A DNA stretch of 64,000 bases. Source: Curvibacter lanceolatus ATCC 14669. GTDB lineage: Bacteria; Pseudomonadota; Gammaproteobacteria; Burkholderiales; Burkholderiaceae_C. The stretch spans positions 294,495 through 358,494 of the forward strand of contig NZ_KB906255.1 of the NCBI RefSeq assembly GCF_000381265.1. The letters run 5' to 3'. The notes under the pieces are model-generated. The model was given only the letters and a program-made list of their open reading frames with translations, had not been told where the DNA came from and made no database searches. Positions 19,137-27,665 of this stretch are shown in pieces; position 1 is the stretch's first letter; every line of letters begins with the position of its first letter. The position numbers and the translations under genes are program-made.

Positions 19137-20018
19137 TCACTGCCAGAGCCTGTAGGCCCAGAAGCCCTCGTCCCGGGCCAGCCGCCGCATCAGCTCGTCG
19201 GGGGCAAAGCCGGTCACCCGGCGCGTTTCGCGGCACAGGTGCGATTGATCGGCATAGCCGCTGGCCTCGGCCACTTCGGCCCAGCGCGGGCGCCGGCCTT
19301 CTTCGGCTTCGGCCAGGGCCATGAAAAAGGCGCGCTCGGAGCGACCGAAGCCGCGCAACTCCCGCATGGGTTGGCCGGCCCATTGCTTGATGCGCCGCTC
19401 CACCTGGCGCAGGCTGCGTCCCACCGACGAGGTGGCGGCACGCAGCGCCATCGACTGAGCCCAATCCTGGTAACGCTGCGCCTGCAGCGGCAGTCGCGGG
19501 CGCACGGCCTGCCAGCGCGGCTCGATGAAGTCTTCCAGGCAGGCCAGGCGGCTGGCGTCATCGGGCAGGGTCAGCACGGTTTCGGCCATCGCCACCCAGT
19601 CGGCGGGCAGGGCCTCGCGCAGGTCTGCGACGCGGTCCACCCAGGCGCCGACATCGAGTCCGGTCAGATTTTGCAAGGCGTCGGGCATGAGCATCAGCAT
19701 CATGCCGGCGGCCGGCCCGGGGCTCCAGGTGATCGAGGGCGCCGTTTGCGGGCCGCTGAACATCAGGCGTGATTCGTATGGGCGGCGCGGCGAGGCCAGT
19801 GAGGCCGGTGCGCTCCGTGCCAGCAACTCGCCGTCGCCCTCGAACATCCACCCCACACTGCACAAAGGCGTGGCCGGGAAATGGCTGAAGCGCTGTTCAT
19901 CACTCAGATCCAGGCCCACGGTGCTGCGCACCATGGTGCCGCGCACGCAGGCCACCAGCGAGGCCCTGGGCAGGTACAGGCGGGTTGGCGCACCCAGCAA
20001 GGAGGGAGTTGGCAGCAT
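19137..20018 (-). CDS. AraC-family transcriptional regulator
   Basis: A 293-aa regulator with a DUF6597-like N-terminal sensor domain and a C-terminal AraC helix-turn-helix (WAEVAEASGYADQSHLCRET, then RRVTGFAPDELMRRL). It is divergent from the cytochrome P450 gene with a 98-bp gap, which makes the P450 its most likely target. The gap contains three CCCCTG words (about 20044-20092) that could be contacts. Start ATG 20018 begins MLPTPSLLG and gives the usual length. Confidence 0.82.
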   Translation of the reverse strand: MLPTPSLLGAPTRLYLPRASLVACVRGTMVRSTVGLDLSDEQRFSHFPATPLCSVGWMFEGDGELLARSAPASLASPRRPYESRLMFSGPQTAPSITWSPGPAAGMMLMLMPDALQNLTGLDVGAWVDRVADLREALPADWVAMAETVLTLPDDASRLACLEDFIEPRWQAVRPRLPLQAQRYQDWAQSMALRAATSSVGRSLRQVERRIKQWAGQPMRELRGFGRSERAFFMALAEAEEGRRPRWAEVAEASGYADQSHLCRETRRVTGFAPDELMRRLARDEGFWAYRLWQ

Positions 20019-20116
20019 GGGCAGAGTCTAGATCGTGGCGGCGACCCCCTGTCAAAGCCCCTGCGATGTCGACTTTGTTCTATACCCCTGGGGGCAGGGC
20101 GCGCACGCTACGCGAC

Positions 20117-21574
20117 ATGAACCGCACAAAGCCCACGCTCCACGCCACGCTCCACGCCACGCCCATCACCAACCCCTCCCCCGATCCCGGGGGCGCCAGG
20201 CAGGCGACCGATCCGCCGGGGCCGCCCACGCGCTGGCTGGGGCTGCTCCAGTGGCGTGCCCTGCGCCGCGACTACCTGGGATTTGTCACCCGGCTGCAGC
20301 GCGAGCATGGCGACCTCACCCTGATGCGCATCGTGCACGAGCGCGCCTACGACCTGCTCAGCCCCGAGCTGGTGCGCGAGGCCCTGGTCGACAACGCCGA
20401 GCACCTGATCCGCTGGGAGCGTGGCATCGCGGTGTTCGAGCAGGTGTTCGGGCGCAGCGTGCTGGTCACCGAGGGGTCACTCTGGCAGCGCCAGCGCCGC
20501 CTGCTGATGCCGGCCTTCAGCCCCAAGCGGGTCGCCGGCTATGCCGGGTTGATGTGCGAGGCCGCAGCAGAGGCCCTGGCGCAGGCCCTGCCCCCGGGCC
20601 AGAGCGAGGGCCTGGTGGCGATGGAGGCCTTGTTCTCGCGCCTGACCATGGACGTGATTCTGCGGACACTGTTCAGCCACCGGGCCCGTGTCGACGAGGT
20701 GCAAAGCGCCAGTTGGGCGACCCAGACCCTGAGCGAGACCGCGATGCGGGAGATGTTCCACCCCATGACCCTGCCCGACTGGTTGCCGCTGCCGGGCAAG
20801 CGCGCCAAGCGCCAGGCCTTGCGCAGCCTGCGCGGGCTGATCGCGCGGCACATCGAGGCCCGCCGTGGCCAACCCCAGCCCGACCGGCGCGACGACCTGC
20901 TGGCCCGCCTGCTGGCGGCGCGCGACGAAAGCGATGGCAGTGCGCTCAGCCCGGCCGAGGTGTTTGACCAGTGCATGGTCAGCTTCCAGGCCGGTCACGA
21001 AACCTCGGCCACCGCCTTGTTGTGGTGGAGCCTGTTGCTGGCGCGCCACCCCGAGGTGGCACAACGCCTGCACACCGAGGTGGACCAGGTGCTGCAGGGC
21101 CGCCTGCCTGGCCCGCAAGACCTGCCGGCACTGCCCTGGCTGGGCGCCAGCCTGAAGGAGGCCCTGCGCCTTTACCCGCCAGTGGCCGCCTTGATGAGCC
21201 GGCGCACGGTGCGCGACATCCGGCTGGGCCATTGGCAGATTCCCCGCGGGGCGGTGCTGCGCATCACGCCCTGGGTGCTGCACCGCGACCCGCGCTGGTT
21301 CAGCGAGCCCGAGGCCTTTCGCCCCGAGCGCTTTCTGCCCGAGGCCGAGCCGCCGGTGCGTGGCGCCTGGATACCGTTCGGTGTCGGCCCGCGGGTCTGC
21401 ATCGGGCAGCATTTCGCCCTGCTGGAGATGACCGTGGTGGCGGCCATGCTGCTGCAGCGCTTTCGTCTTGTGCTGCCTGAGCCAGCCCCTGAGGCCTTGC
21501 CGCAGATGAACGTGACCCTGCGCCCCGATGGGCCGGTGCAACTGCTGTTGCAGGTGCGTCGCCCTCGCCGATGA
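20117..21574 (+). CDS. Cytochrome P450
   Basis: A 485-aa soluble P450 monooxygenase. Diagnostic motifs are intact: I-helix AGHETSAT (about residue 293), K-helix KEALR, the PERF region RPERFLP, and the haem loop FGVGPRVCIG with Cys about 428. The haem loop and the I-helix look CYP4/CYP102-like, a group that often hydroxylates fatty acids, but the substrate is not readable. No ferredoxin or reductase gene is adjacent. ATG 20117 follows a TATA-rich stretch; an earlier in-frame ATG at 19985 would overlap the divergent regulator gene. Convergent with the next gene, gap 15 bp. Confidence 0.9.
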   Translation: MNRTKPTLHATLHATPITNPSPDPGGARQATDPPGPPTRWLGLLQWRALRRDYLGFVTRLQREHGDLTLMRIVHERAYDLLSPELVREALVDNAEHLIRWERGIAVFEQVFGRSVLVTEGSLWQRQRRLLMPAFSPKRVAGYAGLMCEAAAEALAQALPPGQSEGLVAMEALFSRLTMDVILRTLFSHRARVDEVQSASWATQTLSETAMREMFHPMTLPDWLPLPGKRAKRQALRSLRGLIARHIEARRGQPQPDRRDDLLARLLAARDESDGSALSPAEVFDQCMVSFQAGHETSATALLWWSLLLARHPEVAQRLHTEVDQVLQGRLPGPQDLPALPWLGASLKEALRLYPPVAALMSRRTVRDIRLGHWQIPRGAVLRITPWVLHRDPRWFSEPEAFRPERFLPEAEPPVRGAWIPFGVGPRVCIGQHFALLEMTVVAAMLLQRFRLVLPEPAPEALPQMNVTLRPDGPVQLLLQVRRPRR

Positions 21575-21589
21575 TGCGCGCGGGGAATT

Positions 21590-21772
21590 TCAGCGCGGCG
21601 GCTTGGGCTGGTCTGGGGCCGGCAGTGATTCGATCTCGGCCTCAGCCTCGGTGATCAGCCGCTCCAGCAGGGCCTGGCTGGCCGGGCTTTCGAGCAGGGT
21701 GTCCCAGTCGGGCGCCGTCGCTGGGATGGCCGCTTCCGGTGGGTGGGGCGTTTGCGGCGTGTCGGGGCTCAT
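21590..21772 (-). CDS. Small hypothetical protein
   Basis: A 60-aa acidic, proline-rich protein, with a central helix (LLERLITEAEAEIESL). No known family is recognised. Support comes from context: its ATG lies 3 bp after the stop of the 327-aa gene, with GGAGGG about 10 nt upstream, and codon use is host-like. It is the last of three unrecognised co-directional genes downstream of rsmE. Confidence 0.5.
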   Translation of the reverse strand: MSPDTPQTPHPPEAAIPATAPDWDTLLESPASQALLERLITEAEAEIESLPAPDQPKPPR

Positions 21773-21775
21773 GGC

Positions 21776-22759
21776 TCAGTGGCCCTCCAGCATGCGGAAG
21801 GTGCGGTTGGCGATGCTTTCGCGCGGGTGGCGGCTCACTTCGCTGGCGTGTTGAGGGGCTGGGGCCAGGCCCAGGCGGCAGTGCTCGGATTCGAGCACAA
21901 AGCCGTTCTGCCCGGGCGGCGGCGTGTGCACGCGGTGGGCGGGCACCTGCCACTTGAAAAAGCGCACTTGCAGCCGCACGCCACGCAGCTGGGCCGCCAC
22001 GCACAGCGCCTCGGCCTGCTCCGGGCCCAGCAGGGCCTGGGTGTCGGGCAGCAACTGCTGCCAGCAGGCCAGCACGGTGGCGGTGGCCTGCTCGGCGGGG
22101 CTGCGGCGCAGGCCTTGCCACAGGGCCCGCAGCCCGAAGGCGGCGGCCAGCCCCATCAGCGCCCAGCCCAGGACGAGCAGCGCGCCCTGGTGGCGCAGCA
22201 GTGCGCCGAACCACCCGGCCAGCGCCGGTGCCAGCAGCATCCACAACACGGCCAGGCCGAACAGGCCCGCGCCCTGGCGGGCCGTGCGGCGGGCCGCCTG
22301 GCGGCGTTCGTCGCGCCGCTCCTGCAGTTGCTCCTGCAGCGCCTGCAGGCCCTGCCGGGTGCTTTGGCAGCACAGGTCATAGGCCTCGGGCCGGGGTGGG
22401 GCTGCCGGGGCGGGCGCAGTCATGGGGCGGGGGGCGCTGCGGGGCGGCAGGCTGGCGGGGCCGGTCCCGGAGGGCGTGTTGGTGTTGGTGTTGGTGTTGG
22501 CTCGCTCGGCCTGGCGCCGGGCTTCGTCTGCCGCCCAGGCCTCACGTTGCAGGACGCCGTTCATGGCGGTCATGGCCTGGACGGTGTCGGTGCCCGGCAT
22601 CACCCCGGCGCGGAACTGCAGGTTCGGGTCGGTGTAGACGCCCAGCAGGGGCGGCTCCGGCAGGGGCGGCGGTGGGGGCGGAAAGAAGTCGACCTCGGGG
22701 GCCGGGGTCGTGGGCCAGGCCCGCGCGTCCAGCTCGTTGCCCTCTTGAAAACCTGACAT
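21776..22759 (-). CDS. Hypothetical membrane protein with proline-rich N-terminus
   Basis: A 327-aa protein that I do not recognise. Order: a proline-rich N-terminus (residues 26-38 almost all Pro), a spacer with (Asn-Thr)4 encoded by a hexanucleotide repeat, a second Pro/Ala-rich stretch, a charged helix (LQEQLQERRDERRQ, about 141-154), then two close membrane helices (about 164-186 and 191-213) and a cytoplasmic-looking C-terminus of about 110 residues. ATG 22759 has AGGA upstream. It is 60 bp downstream of the 174-aa gene and 3 bp upstream of the 60-aa gene. Confidence 0.6.
   Translation of the reverse strand: MSGFQEGNELDARAWPTTPAPEVDFFPPPPPPLPEPPLLGVYTDPNLQFRAGVMPGTDTVQAMTAMNGVLQREAWAADEARRQAERANTNTNTNTPSGTGPASLPPRSAPRPMTAPAPAAPPRPEAYDLCCQSTRQGLQALQEQLQERRDERRQAARRTARQGAGLFGLAVLWMLLAPALAGWFGALLRHQGALLVLGWALMGLAAAFGLRALWQGLRRSPAEQATATVLACWQQLLPDTQALLGPEQAEALCVAAQLRGVRLQVRFFKWQVPAHRVHTPPPGQNGFVLESEHCRLGLAPAPQHASEVSRHPRESIANRTFRMLEGH
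22476..22499. repeat. GTGTTG hexanucleotide repeat, four units, in coding sequence
   Basis: Four perfect copies of GTGTTG (CAACAC on the coding strand) encode Asn-Thr x4 in the 327-aa membrane protein. Six-base units keep the frame whatever the copy number. Confidence 0.9.
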
Positions 22760-22819
22760 GGATGGGTTCCTGGTGGTGGGGTGGTGGGTGGGGCGGGTCG
22801 GCGCAGGGCAAGCCCTGGT

Positions 22820-23344
22820 TCAGCGTGCGGGCGGCGCGTCGCTGGTGCCGGCCAGGGGGCTCAGCACACGGGCCAGTTGCCGGGCCAGGGGGGTGATGGT
22901 GCAGCGGTGTCGGCTGTCGTCCCAGGCCAGCAGGCCGGTGTCGCGAAAGCGCTGCAGCACGGTGTCGGCCAGGCCCGCCGCGTCGGGGCGCAGCGCTTGC
23001 CAGAGCGCGTCCACTTCGTCGCGGTGCAGCACCATGCCGGGCTGCTCGACCAGGGTCATGAACATCCACAGGCGCAGCCGAACCACTCCGGCGGGCCCGT
23101 GGAACAGGCCGCGCAGGCCGTCGATCTGGGCCGACTGCTGCTCGATGTGCATCACCCAGGGCGAAGCCGTGGCGGGGTCAGGGTGGCTGAAAAGATCGCC
23201 CAGGCCGGACTCGGCGGCTTGGCCGGTCGGGGCCGGGCCCGGCTCGGGGCTGGGGCTGGGGCTGGGGCTGGGGCTGGGGCTTGGCGGGGCGAAGGGCAGG
23301 TTCAGGTCGGGCAGGGCCAGGTCTTGCAGTGTGAGCACATTCAC
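22820..23344 (-). CDS. Hypothetical protein with Ser-Pro repeat and winged-helix-like C-terminus
   Basis: A 174-aa protein that I do not recognise. After about 25 residues it has a (Ser-Pro)6 linker encoded by a hexanucleotide repeat; the C-terminal 90 residues look helical and winged-helix-like (VVRLRLWMFMTLVEQPGM, then DTGLLAWDDSRHRCTITPLA). The start is GTG at 23344 (or GTG 23338), overlapping the rsmE stop by a few bases; there is no in-frame ATG until far inside the gene. An ORF extension further upstream is only the antisense of rsmE codons. Possibly a DNA- or protein-binding adaptor, which is inference. Confidence 0.55.
   Translation of the reverse strand: MNVLTLQDLALPDLNLPFAPPSPSPSPSPSPSPEPGPAPTGQAAESGLGDLFSHPDPATASPWVMHIEQQSAQIDGLRGLFHGPAGVVRLRLWMFMTLVEQPGMVLHRDEVDALWQALRPDAAGLADTVLQRFRDTGLLAWDDSRHRCTITPLARQLARVLSPLAGTSDAPPAR
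23246..23281. repeat. GGGGCT hexanucleotide repeat, six units, in coding sequence
   Basis: Six perfect tandem copies of GGGGCT (AGCCCC on the coding strand) encode Ser-Pro x6 in the 174-aa protein. It is a microsatellite likely to vary in copy number between isolates without breaking the frame. Confidence 0.92.
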
Positions 23345-23346
23345 TT

Positions 23347-24072
23347 TCAGTCGCCGACGGCGGCCAGCACGGCCAGGGGCGCGGTTTCGGCGCGCAGCAC
23401 GCGTGCGCCCAGGCCGGTGGGCAGAAAACCGGCGGCCACGGCGGCGTCTTCTTCTTCGGCCTGCAGGCCGCCTTCCGGGCCGTTCAGCAGGGTCAGGGCG
23501 CCGCCTGGCGGGCCCAGGCGCTGGCGCAGCGGCAGGCTGCCCTCGCGCAGCGACAGCAGCAGGCGGGCGTCGTCGGCCGCGGCGGGGGCCGGGTTTTGGC
23601 GCAGCCAGTCGGCCAGTTCGGTCACCGGGTGGATCAGGGGCACGCGGTTGCGCCCGCATTGCTCGCAGGCGCCCACCGCCACGGCCTGCCAGTGGGCCAC
23701 TTTCTTGTCGGCCCGCTCACCCTTGAGGCGCAGCACGCTGTGGGCGCTCATCACCGGGGTCAGGCTGGCGGCGCCCAGCTCGGTGGCTTTTTCGACCAGC
23801 CAGTCCATGCGGTCATTGGCGGGCATGGCCACCACCAGGTGCACGGCCCGGGCCAGTTCGCGCTCGATGGCGTGGTGGGCACCCACCTCGACCTCGACGT
23901 CGGAGCGGCCCATGCGGGTCACGGTGGCCTCGAATTCGCCGCCTTCGCCGTTGAACAGGGTGATGACCCCGCCGGGTTGCAGGCGCAGCACCTGCACATG
24001 GCGCGCGGTGGCGGCCGGCAGGCTCAGGGTGGCGCCGCTGTGCAGCGCGCTGGGGCAGTGGAAACGCGGCAT
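23347..24072 (-). CDS. rsmE: 16S rRNA (uracil1498-N3)-methyltransferase
   Basis: A 241-aa protein of normal RsmE length. An N-terminal PUA-like part (MPRFHCPSAL, HVLRL-type) is followed by a SPOUT methyltransferase domain: WLVEKATELG, ACEQCGRNRVP, and the SAM-binding knot region LTLLNGPEGGLQAEEE and LGARVLRAETAPLA. It methylates U1498 of 16S rRNA. It starts 2 bp after the amgK stop and is probably co-translated with it. Confidence 0.93.
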   Translation of the reverse strand: MPRFHCPSALHSGATLSLPAATARHVQVLRLQPGGVITLFNGEGGEFEATVTRMGRSDVEVEVGAHHAIERELARAVHLVVAMPANDRMDWLVEKATELGAASLTPVMSAHSVLRLKGERADKKVAHWQAVAVGACEQCGRNRVPLIHPVTELADWLRQNPAPAAADDARLLLSLREGSLPLRQRLGPPGGALTLLNGPEGGLQAEEEDAAVAAGFLPTGLGARVLRAETAPLAVLAAVGD

Positions 24073-24074
24073 GC

Positions 24075-25190
24075 TCACATCCGCCCGTAAGCGAAGCCGG
24101 TGAGCACCTGCAGGTTCTCCACCTGGTCGATGAAGCGCAGCAGCGGGCCCAGCTCGCGGTAACGGCTGGCGGTGGAGCGGATGTAGTGGATGAAGCGCGG
24201 CGTGTCGGCCAGGTAGCGCGGCTTGCCGTCGCGCAGGGTGAGGCGGGCAAAGATGCCGGCCACTTTCAGGTGGCGCTGCAGGCCCATCCATTCGACGCTG
24301 CGGTAGAAGCTGCCGAAATCGCTGTGCCAGTCTTCGAAATCCATCAGCCCCGCCTTGCGGGCCTTCTGCCAGTAGCGCACGGTGACATCGAGCACGAAGT
24401 CTTCCTCCCAGGTCAGGAAGGCGTCACGCATCAGGCTGGCGATGTCGTAGGTGATGGGGCCGTAGACCGCATCCTGGAAGTCGAGCACGCCCAGCGGGCC
24501 GGCCACGCCCTGGGCATCGGGCAGGCCCAGCATCAGGTTGCGCGCCATGAAATCACGGTGCACATAGACCCGGGGGGCGGCCAGGTTGTGTCGCACGATG
24601 GTGTCGAAGGTCTTGCTCAGCATGGCGCGCTGGGTGTCGTCCAGGCTGAACTGGCGGTGTTGGGCCAGGTACCAGTCGGGGAACAGCGCCAGTTCGCGCT
24701 GCAGCAGGGCCTCGTCGTAGGCGGGCAGCACGTCGGGGCGCGAGGCCTGTTGCCAGCGCACCAGCAGGCCGGTGGCCTGCTCGTACAGCGGCGCGGCGGC
24801 CTGGGGCTGGGCGGCGTCCAGCACGCTCATCAGGGTGTTCTGGCCCAGGTCGCTGAGCAGCATGAAGCCCGTGGCCTGCTCCCATTCGAGCACCTGGGGC
24901 ACGTTCAGGCCGGCCTCGGCCATCAGCGCGGCCACCTGCACGAAGGGCGCGCAGTTCTCCTTGTCAGGAGGGGCGTCCATCACGATGCGCGGGCCCTGGC
25001 TGCCCTGCAGGCGCAGGTAGCGGCGGAAACTGGCATCGGCCGAGGCCAGGCTCAGGCTGGCCGGCTCCAGCCCGTGGCGTGGGGCCACGGCACTCAGCCA
25101 TTGGTGAAAGGCGGCTTCGCGGGCCGGGTCGGACCAGATCACCGGGGAAGGGGTGTTGGCGGCGGGGGAGTTGGGCACAGGCTGGGTCAT
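24075..25190 (-). CDS. amgK: Anomeric MurNAc/GlcNAc kinase
   Basis: A 371-aa aminoglycoside-phosphotransferase-fold kinase. The kinase core is visible: catalytic loop VYVHRDFMARNLM and Mg-binding LGVLDFQDAVYGP (DFG-like Asp). The location, divergent from lptD and upstream of rsmE, and the wording (SDASFRRYLRL-type N-lobe, FMLLSDLGQNTL) match AmgK, which phosphorylates MurNAc at C1 so that MurU can make UDP-MurNAc. A murU gene is present 32 kb away (57051-57845) rather than next door. ATG 25190 gives the normal start. Confidence 0.85.
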   Translation of the reverse strand: MTQPVPNSPAANTPSPVIWSDPAREAAFHQWLSAVAPRHGLEPASLSLASADASFRRYLRLQGSQGPRIVMDAPPDKENCAPFVQVAALMAEAGLNVPQVLEWEQATGFMLLSDLGQNTLMSVLDAAQPQAAAPLYEQATGLLVRWQQASRPDVLPAYDEALLQRELALFPDWYLAQHRQFSLDDTQRAMLSKTFDTIVRHNLAAPRVYVHRDFMARNLMLGLPDAQGVAGPLGVLDFQDAVYGPITYDIASLMRDAFLTWEEDFVLDVTVRYWQKARKAGLMDFEDWHSDFGSFYRSVEWMGLQRHLKVAGIFARLTLRDGKPRYLADTPRFIHYIRSTASRYRELGPLLRFIDQVENLQVLTGFAYGRM

Positions 25191-25283
25191 GGATAATCGA
25201 ATTCTACAAACCCGGCCCGGTCTGATCCGGACTGGCCCTGCCAGCCTCTCCCCCCGAGCCCGACCCCTGATTGCCTGCGATGG

Positions 25284-27665
25284 ATGCACCGACCGATGCT
25301 TGAACCGAGAAACCACGCCCGGCGGCCCTTCCTTCTCAGCCCGGTGGCCCTGCTGGTGGCCCTGATGTGCCAGGGCGCCTGGGGCCAGACGGCCGAGCCC
25401 GACGACACGCCGGGCCCTCGGCTGCGGACCTCGCCGCTGCTGCAGGAAAAGATTTCGCCACTGGTGCGCCCCCAGATGCCCACCTTCATCACGGGTGACC
25501 AGATCTCCGGCCAGAGCGAGCTGCAGACCGTGGTCGAAGGCCATGGTGAGTTGCGCCGGGCCGACACCGTGATCCGCGGCGACCGGCTGGAGTATTTCCA
25601 GCCCGATGACCAGGCGCGGGCCCGAGGCAATGTGTTCATCAACCGCGCCGGCAACACCTACCAGGGCACCGAGCTGGAGCTCAAGGTCGATGCCTTCGAG
25701 GGCTTCTTCACCCAGCCGCACTACGAGTTTCTGGCCACCCAGGCCTATGGCGACGCGGCCCGCATCGATTTTGTGGGCGAGAACCACATGGTGGTGCGCA
25801 ACGGCACCTACAGCACCTGCCGCCCCACCCCCGGCCCCGACTGGATGCCGGCCTGGCTGCTGCGCGCCGACGCCGTCAAGCTGGATCAGGAAGACAGCAT
25901 CGGCACCGCCCAGAACGGGGTGCTGGAGTTCTATGGCAAGCCGGTGCTGCGCGCCAAGGAGCTGAGCTTTCCGCTCAGCGATGCACGCAAGTCGGGCTGG
26001 TTGCCGCCCTCGGTGGGCGTGTCCTCACGCGATGGCTTCGAATACACCCAGCCCTACTACTGGAACATCGCGCCCAACCGCGACGCCACCTTCTACCCCA
26101 CGCTGATGTCCAAGCGCGGGCTGGATCTGGCCGGTGACTTCCGCTACCTCGAAAACGGCTACCGGGGCCAGTTGTGGGGCGACTACATGCCCAGCGACAA
26201 GCTGCGCGACAGCTCGCGCTGGGGCTATGCGGTCAACCACACCGGAACGGTGGACACCGGCCTCCCCGGCCTGGGCGCCGTGGGCCTGGGCGTGAACCTG
26301 AACCGGGTGAGCGACGACAACTACTGGCGCGATTTCAACCGCAGCATCCCCTCGCTGACCCAGCGCCTGCTGCCCAACGACGTCTCGGTGACCTGGGCGC
26401 GCAACGAGTATTTCGCGCAGTTCCGTCGCCTGAAGTGGCAGACGCTGCAGGACGTGACCTCGCCGATCACGCCGCCGTATGATCGGGCGCCCCAGTTCCT
26501 GGGCCGCTACACCAAGAACAACCTGTCGGGCTTCGACCTGCTGGTCGAGGCCGACCACACCCAGTTCCAGGCCGACCCGACACTGACCAGCCAGCCCAAT
26601 GCCCAGCGCAGCTACGCCCTGACCCAGATCAGCCGGCCCTGGCTGGCGCCGGGCTGGTTCTTCACGCCCAAGATGCAGCTGTACACCAGCAACTACAGCT
26701 TCAGCGCGCCGCTGAGCGATGGCCGCACTTCGGCGGCCCTGTCGGCCCCCACCTTCAGCCTGGACGGCGGCATGTTCTTCGAGCGTGACGCCAACTACTT
26801 CGGTCGGGCCTACCGCCAGACGCTGGAGCCCCGGGCCATGTACGTGTACACGCCCTACCGCAACCAGAGCACGCTGCCGGTGTACGACACGGCGCTCAAT
26901 GATTTCAACTTTGCCACCATCTACACCGAGAACGCCTTCGGTGGGCATGACCGCATCTCCGACAGCAACAAGCTCACGCTGGGCGTGACCAGCCGCCTGC
27001 TGGCGCCTGACAGCGGGGCCGAGATCGCCCGTTTCGGCATCGCGCAGCGCCTGCTGTTCCGTGACCAATTGGTCACCATGCCGGGCGGCACCGCAGTGAC
27101 CAACCGGGCCAGCGACCTGTTGCTGGGCGCGGCGGTCAACTGGACCCCGCAATGGATGTTCGACACCACGGTGTCGGTCAACCCTGAGACCAAGGTCACC
27201 AACACCTCGTCCGTGAGTGCCCGTTACAGCCCCAGCAACTACCGGGTGGTGAATGCCGCCTACCGCTTCCAGCGTGGCAGCAGCGAGCAGGTCGACATCG
27301 GCTGGCAATGGCCGCTGAACGACCTGTGGGGTGACAAGGGCGTGGACAAGGGCGCCGGCCGCGGGCTGGGCCCGGGCCGCTGGTATGGCGTGGGGCGCCT
27401 GAACTACGACATGATGAACGCCCGCATGGTCGACGCCATCGTGGGCTTTGAGTACGATGCCGACTGCTGGATCGGCCGCGTGGTGCTGGACCGCCTCAAC
27501 ACCACCCTGGTGACGGCCAACACCCGCATCCTGTTCCAGATCGAATTCGTGGGCTTCTCCCGCATCGGGGCCAGCCCCCTGCAGACCTTGCGGCAAAGCA
27601 TCCCGCGCTACCAGTACCTGCGTGAGCAGGTCACGGCGCCGAGCCGTTTCAGCAACTATGACTAA
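25284..27665 (+). CDS. lptD: LPS-assembly outer-membrane protein
   Basis: A 793-aa protein. An N-terminal signal peptide (residues about 13-35, ending GAWGQ) precedes an OstA-like jellyroll (VVEGHGELRRADTVIRGDRLEY), then a large beta-barrel of about 550 residues. The C-terminal region has the LptD pattern ADCWIGRVVLDRL and LFQIEFVGFSRIG. Cysteines in STCRPTPG and ADCWIG probably form the disulfide that links jellyroll and barrel. With LptE it inserts LPS into the outer leaflet. Its stop overlaps the surA start. Start could be ATG 25284 or 25296. Confidence 0.93.
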   Translation: MHRPMLEPRNHARRPFLLSPVALLVALMCQGAWGQTAEPDDTPGPRLRTSPLLQEKISPLVRPQMPTFITGDQISGQSELQTVVEGHGELRRADTVIRGDRLEYFQPDDQARARGNVFINRAGNTYQGTELELKVDAFEGFFTQPHYEFLATQAYGDAARIDFVGENHMVVRNGTYSTCRPTPGPDWMPAWLLRADAVKLDQEDSIGTAQNGVLEFYGKPVLRAKELSFPLSDARKSGWLPPSVGVSSRDGFEYTQPYYWNIAPNRDATFYPTLMSKRGLDLAGDFRYLENGYRGQLWGDYMPSDKLRDSSRWGYAVNHTGTVDTGLPGLGAVGLGVNLNRVSDDNYWRDFNRSIPSLTQRLLPNDVSVTWARNEYFAQFRRLKWQTLQDVTSPITPPYDRAPQFLGRYTKNNLSGFDLLVEADHTQFQADPTLTSQPNAQRSYALTQISRPWLAPGWFFTPKMQLYTSNYSFSAPLSDGRTSAALSAPTFSLDGGMFFERDANYFGRAYRQTLEPRAMYVYTPYRNQSTLPVYDTALNDFNFATIYTENAFGGHDRISDSNKLTLGVTSRLLAPDSGAEIARFGIAQRLLFRDQLVTMPGGTAVTNRASDLLLGAAVNWTPQWMFDTTVSVNPETKVTNTSSVSARYSPSNYRVVNAAYRFQRGSSEQVDIGWQWPLNDLWGDKGVDKGAGRGLGPGRWYGVGRLNYDMMNARMVDAIVGFEYDADCWIGRVVLDRLNTTLVTANTRILFQIEFVGFSRIGASPLQTLRQSIPRYQYLREQVTAPSRFSNYD

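Noticed and set aside
23246-23281. Tandem repeat as a possible CRISPR array
   Set aside because: Units are 6 bp and contiguous, with no spacers; it is a coding microsatellite.
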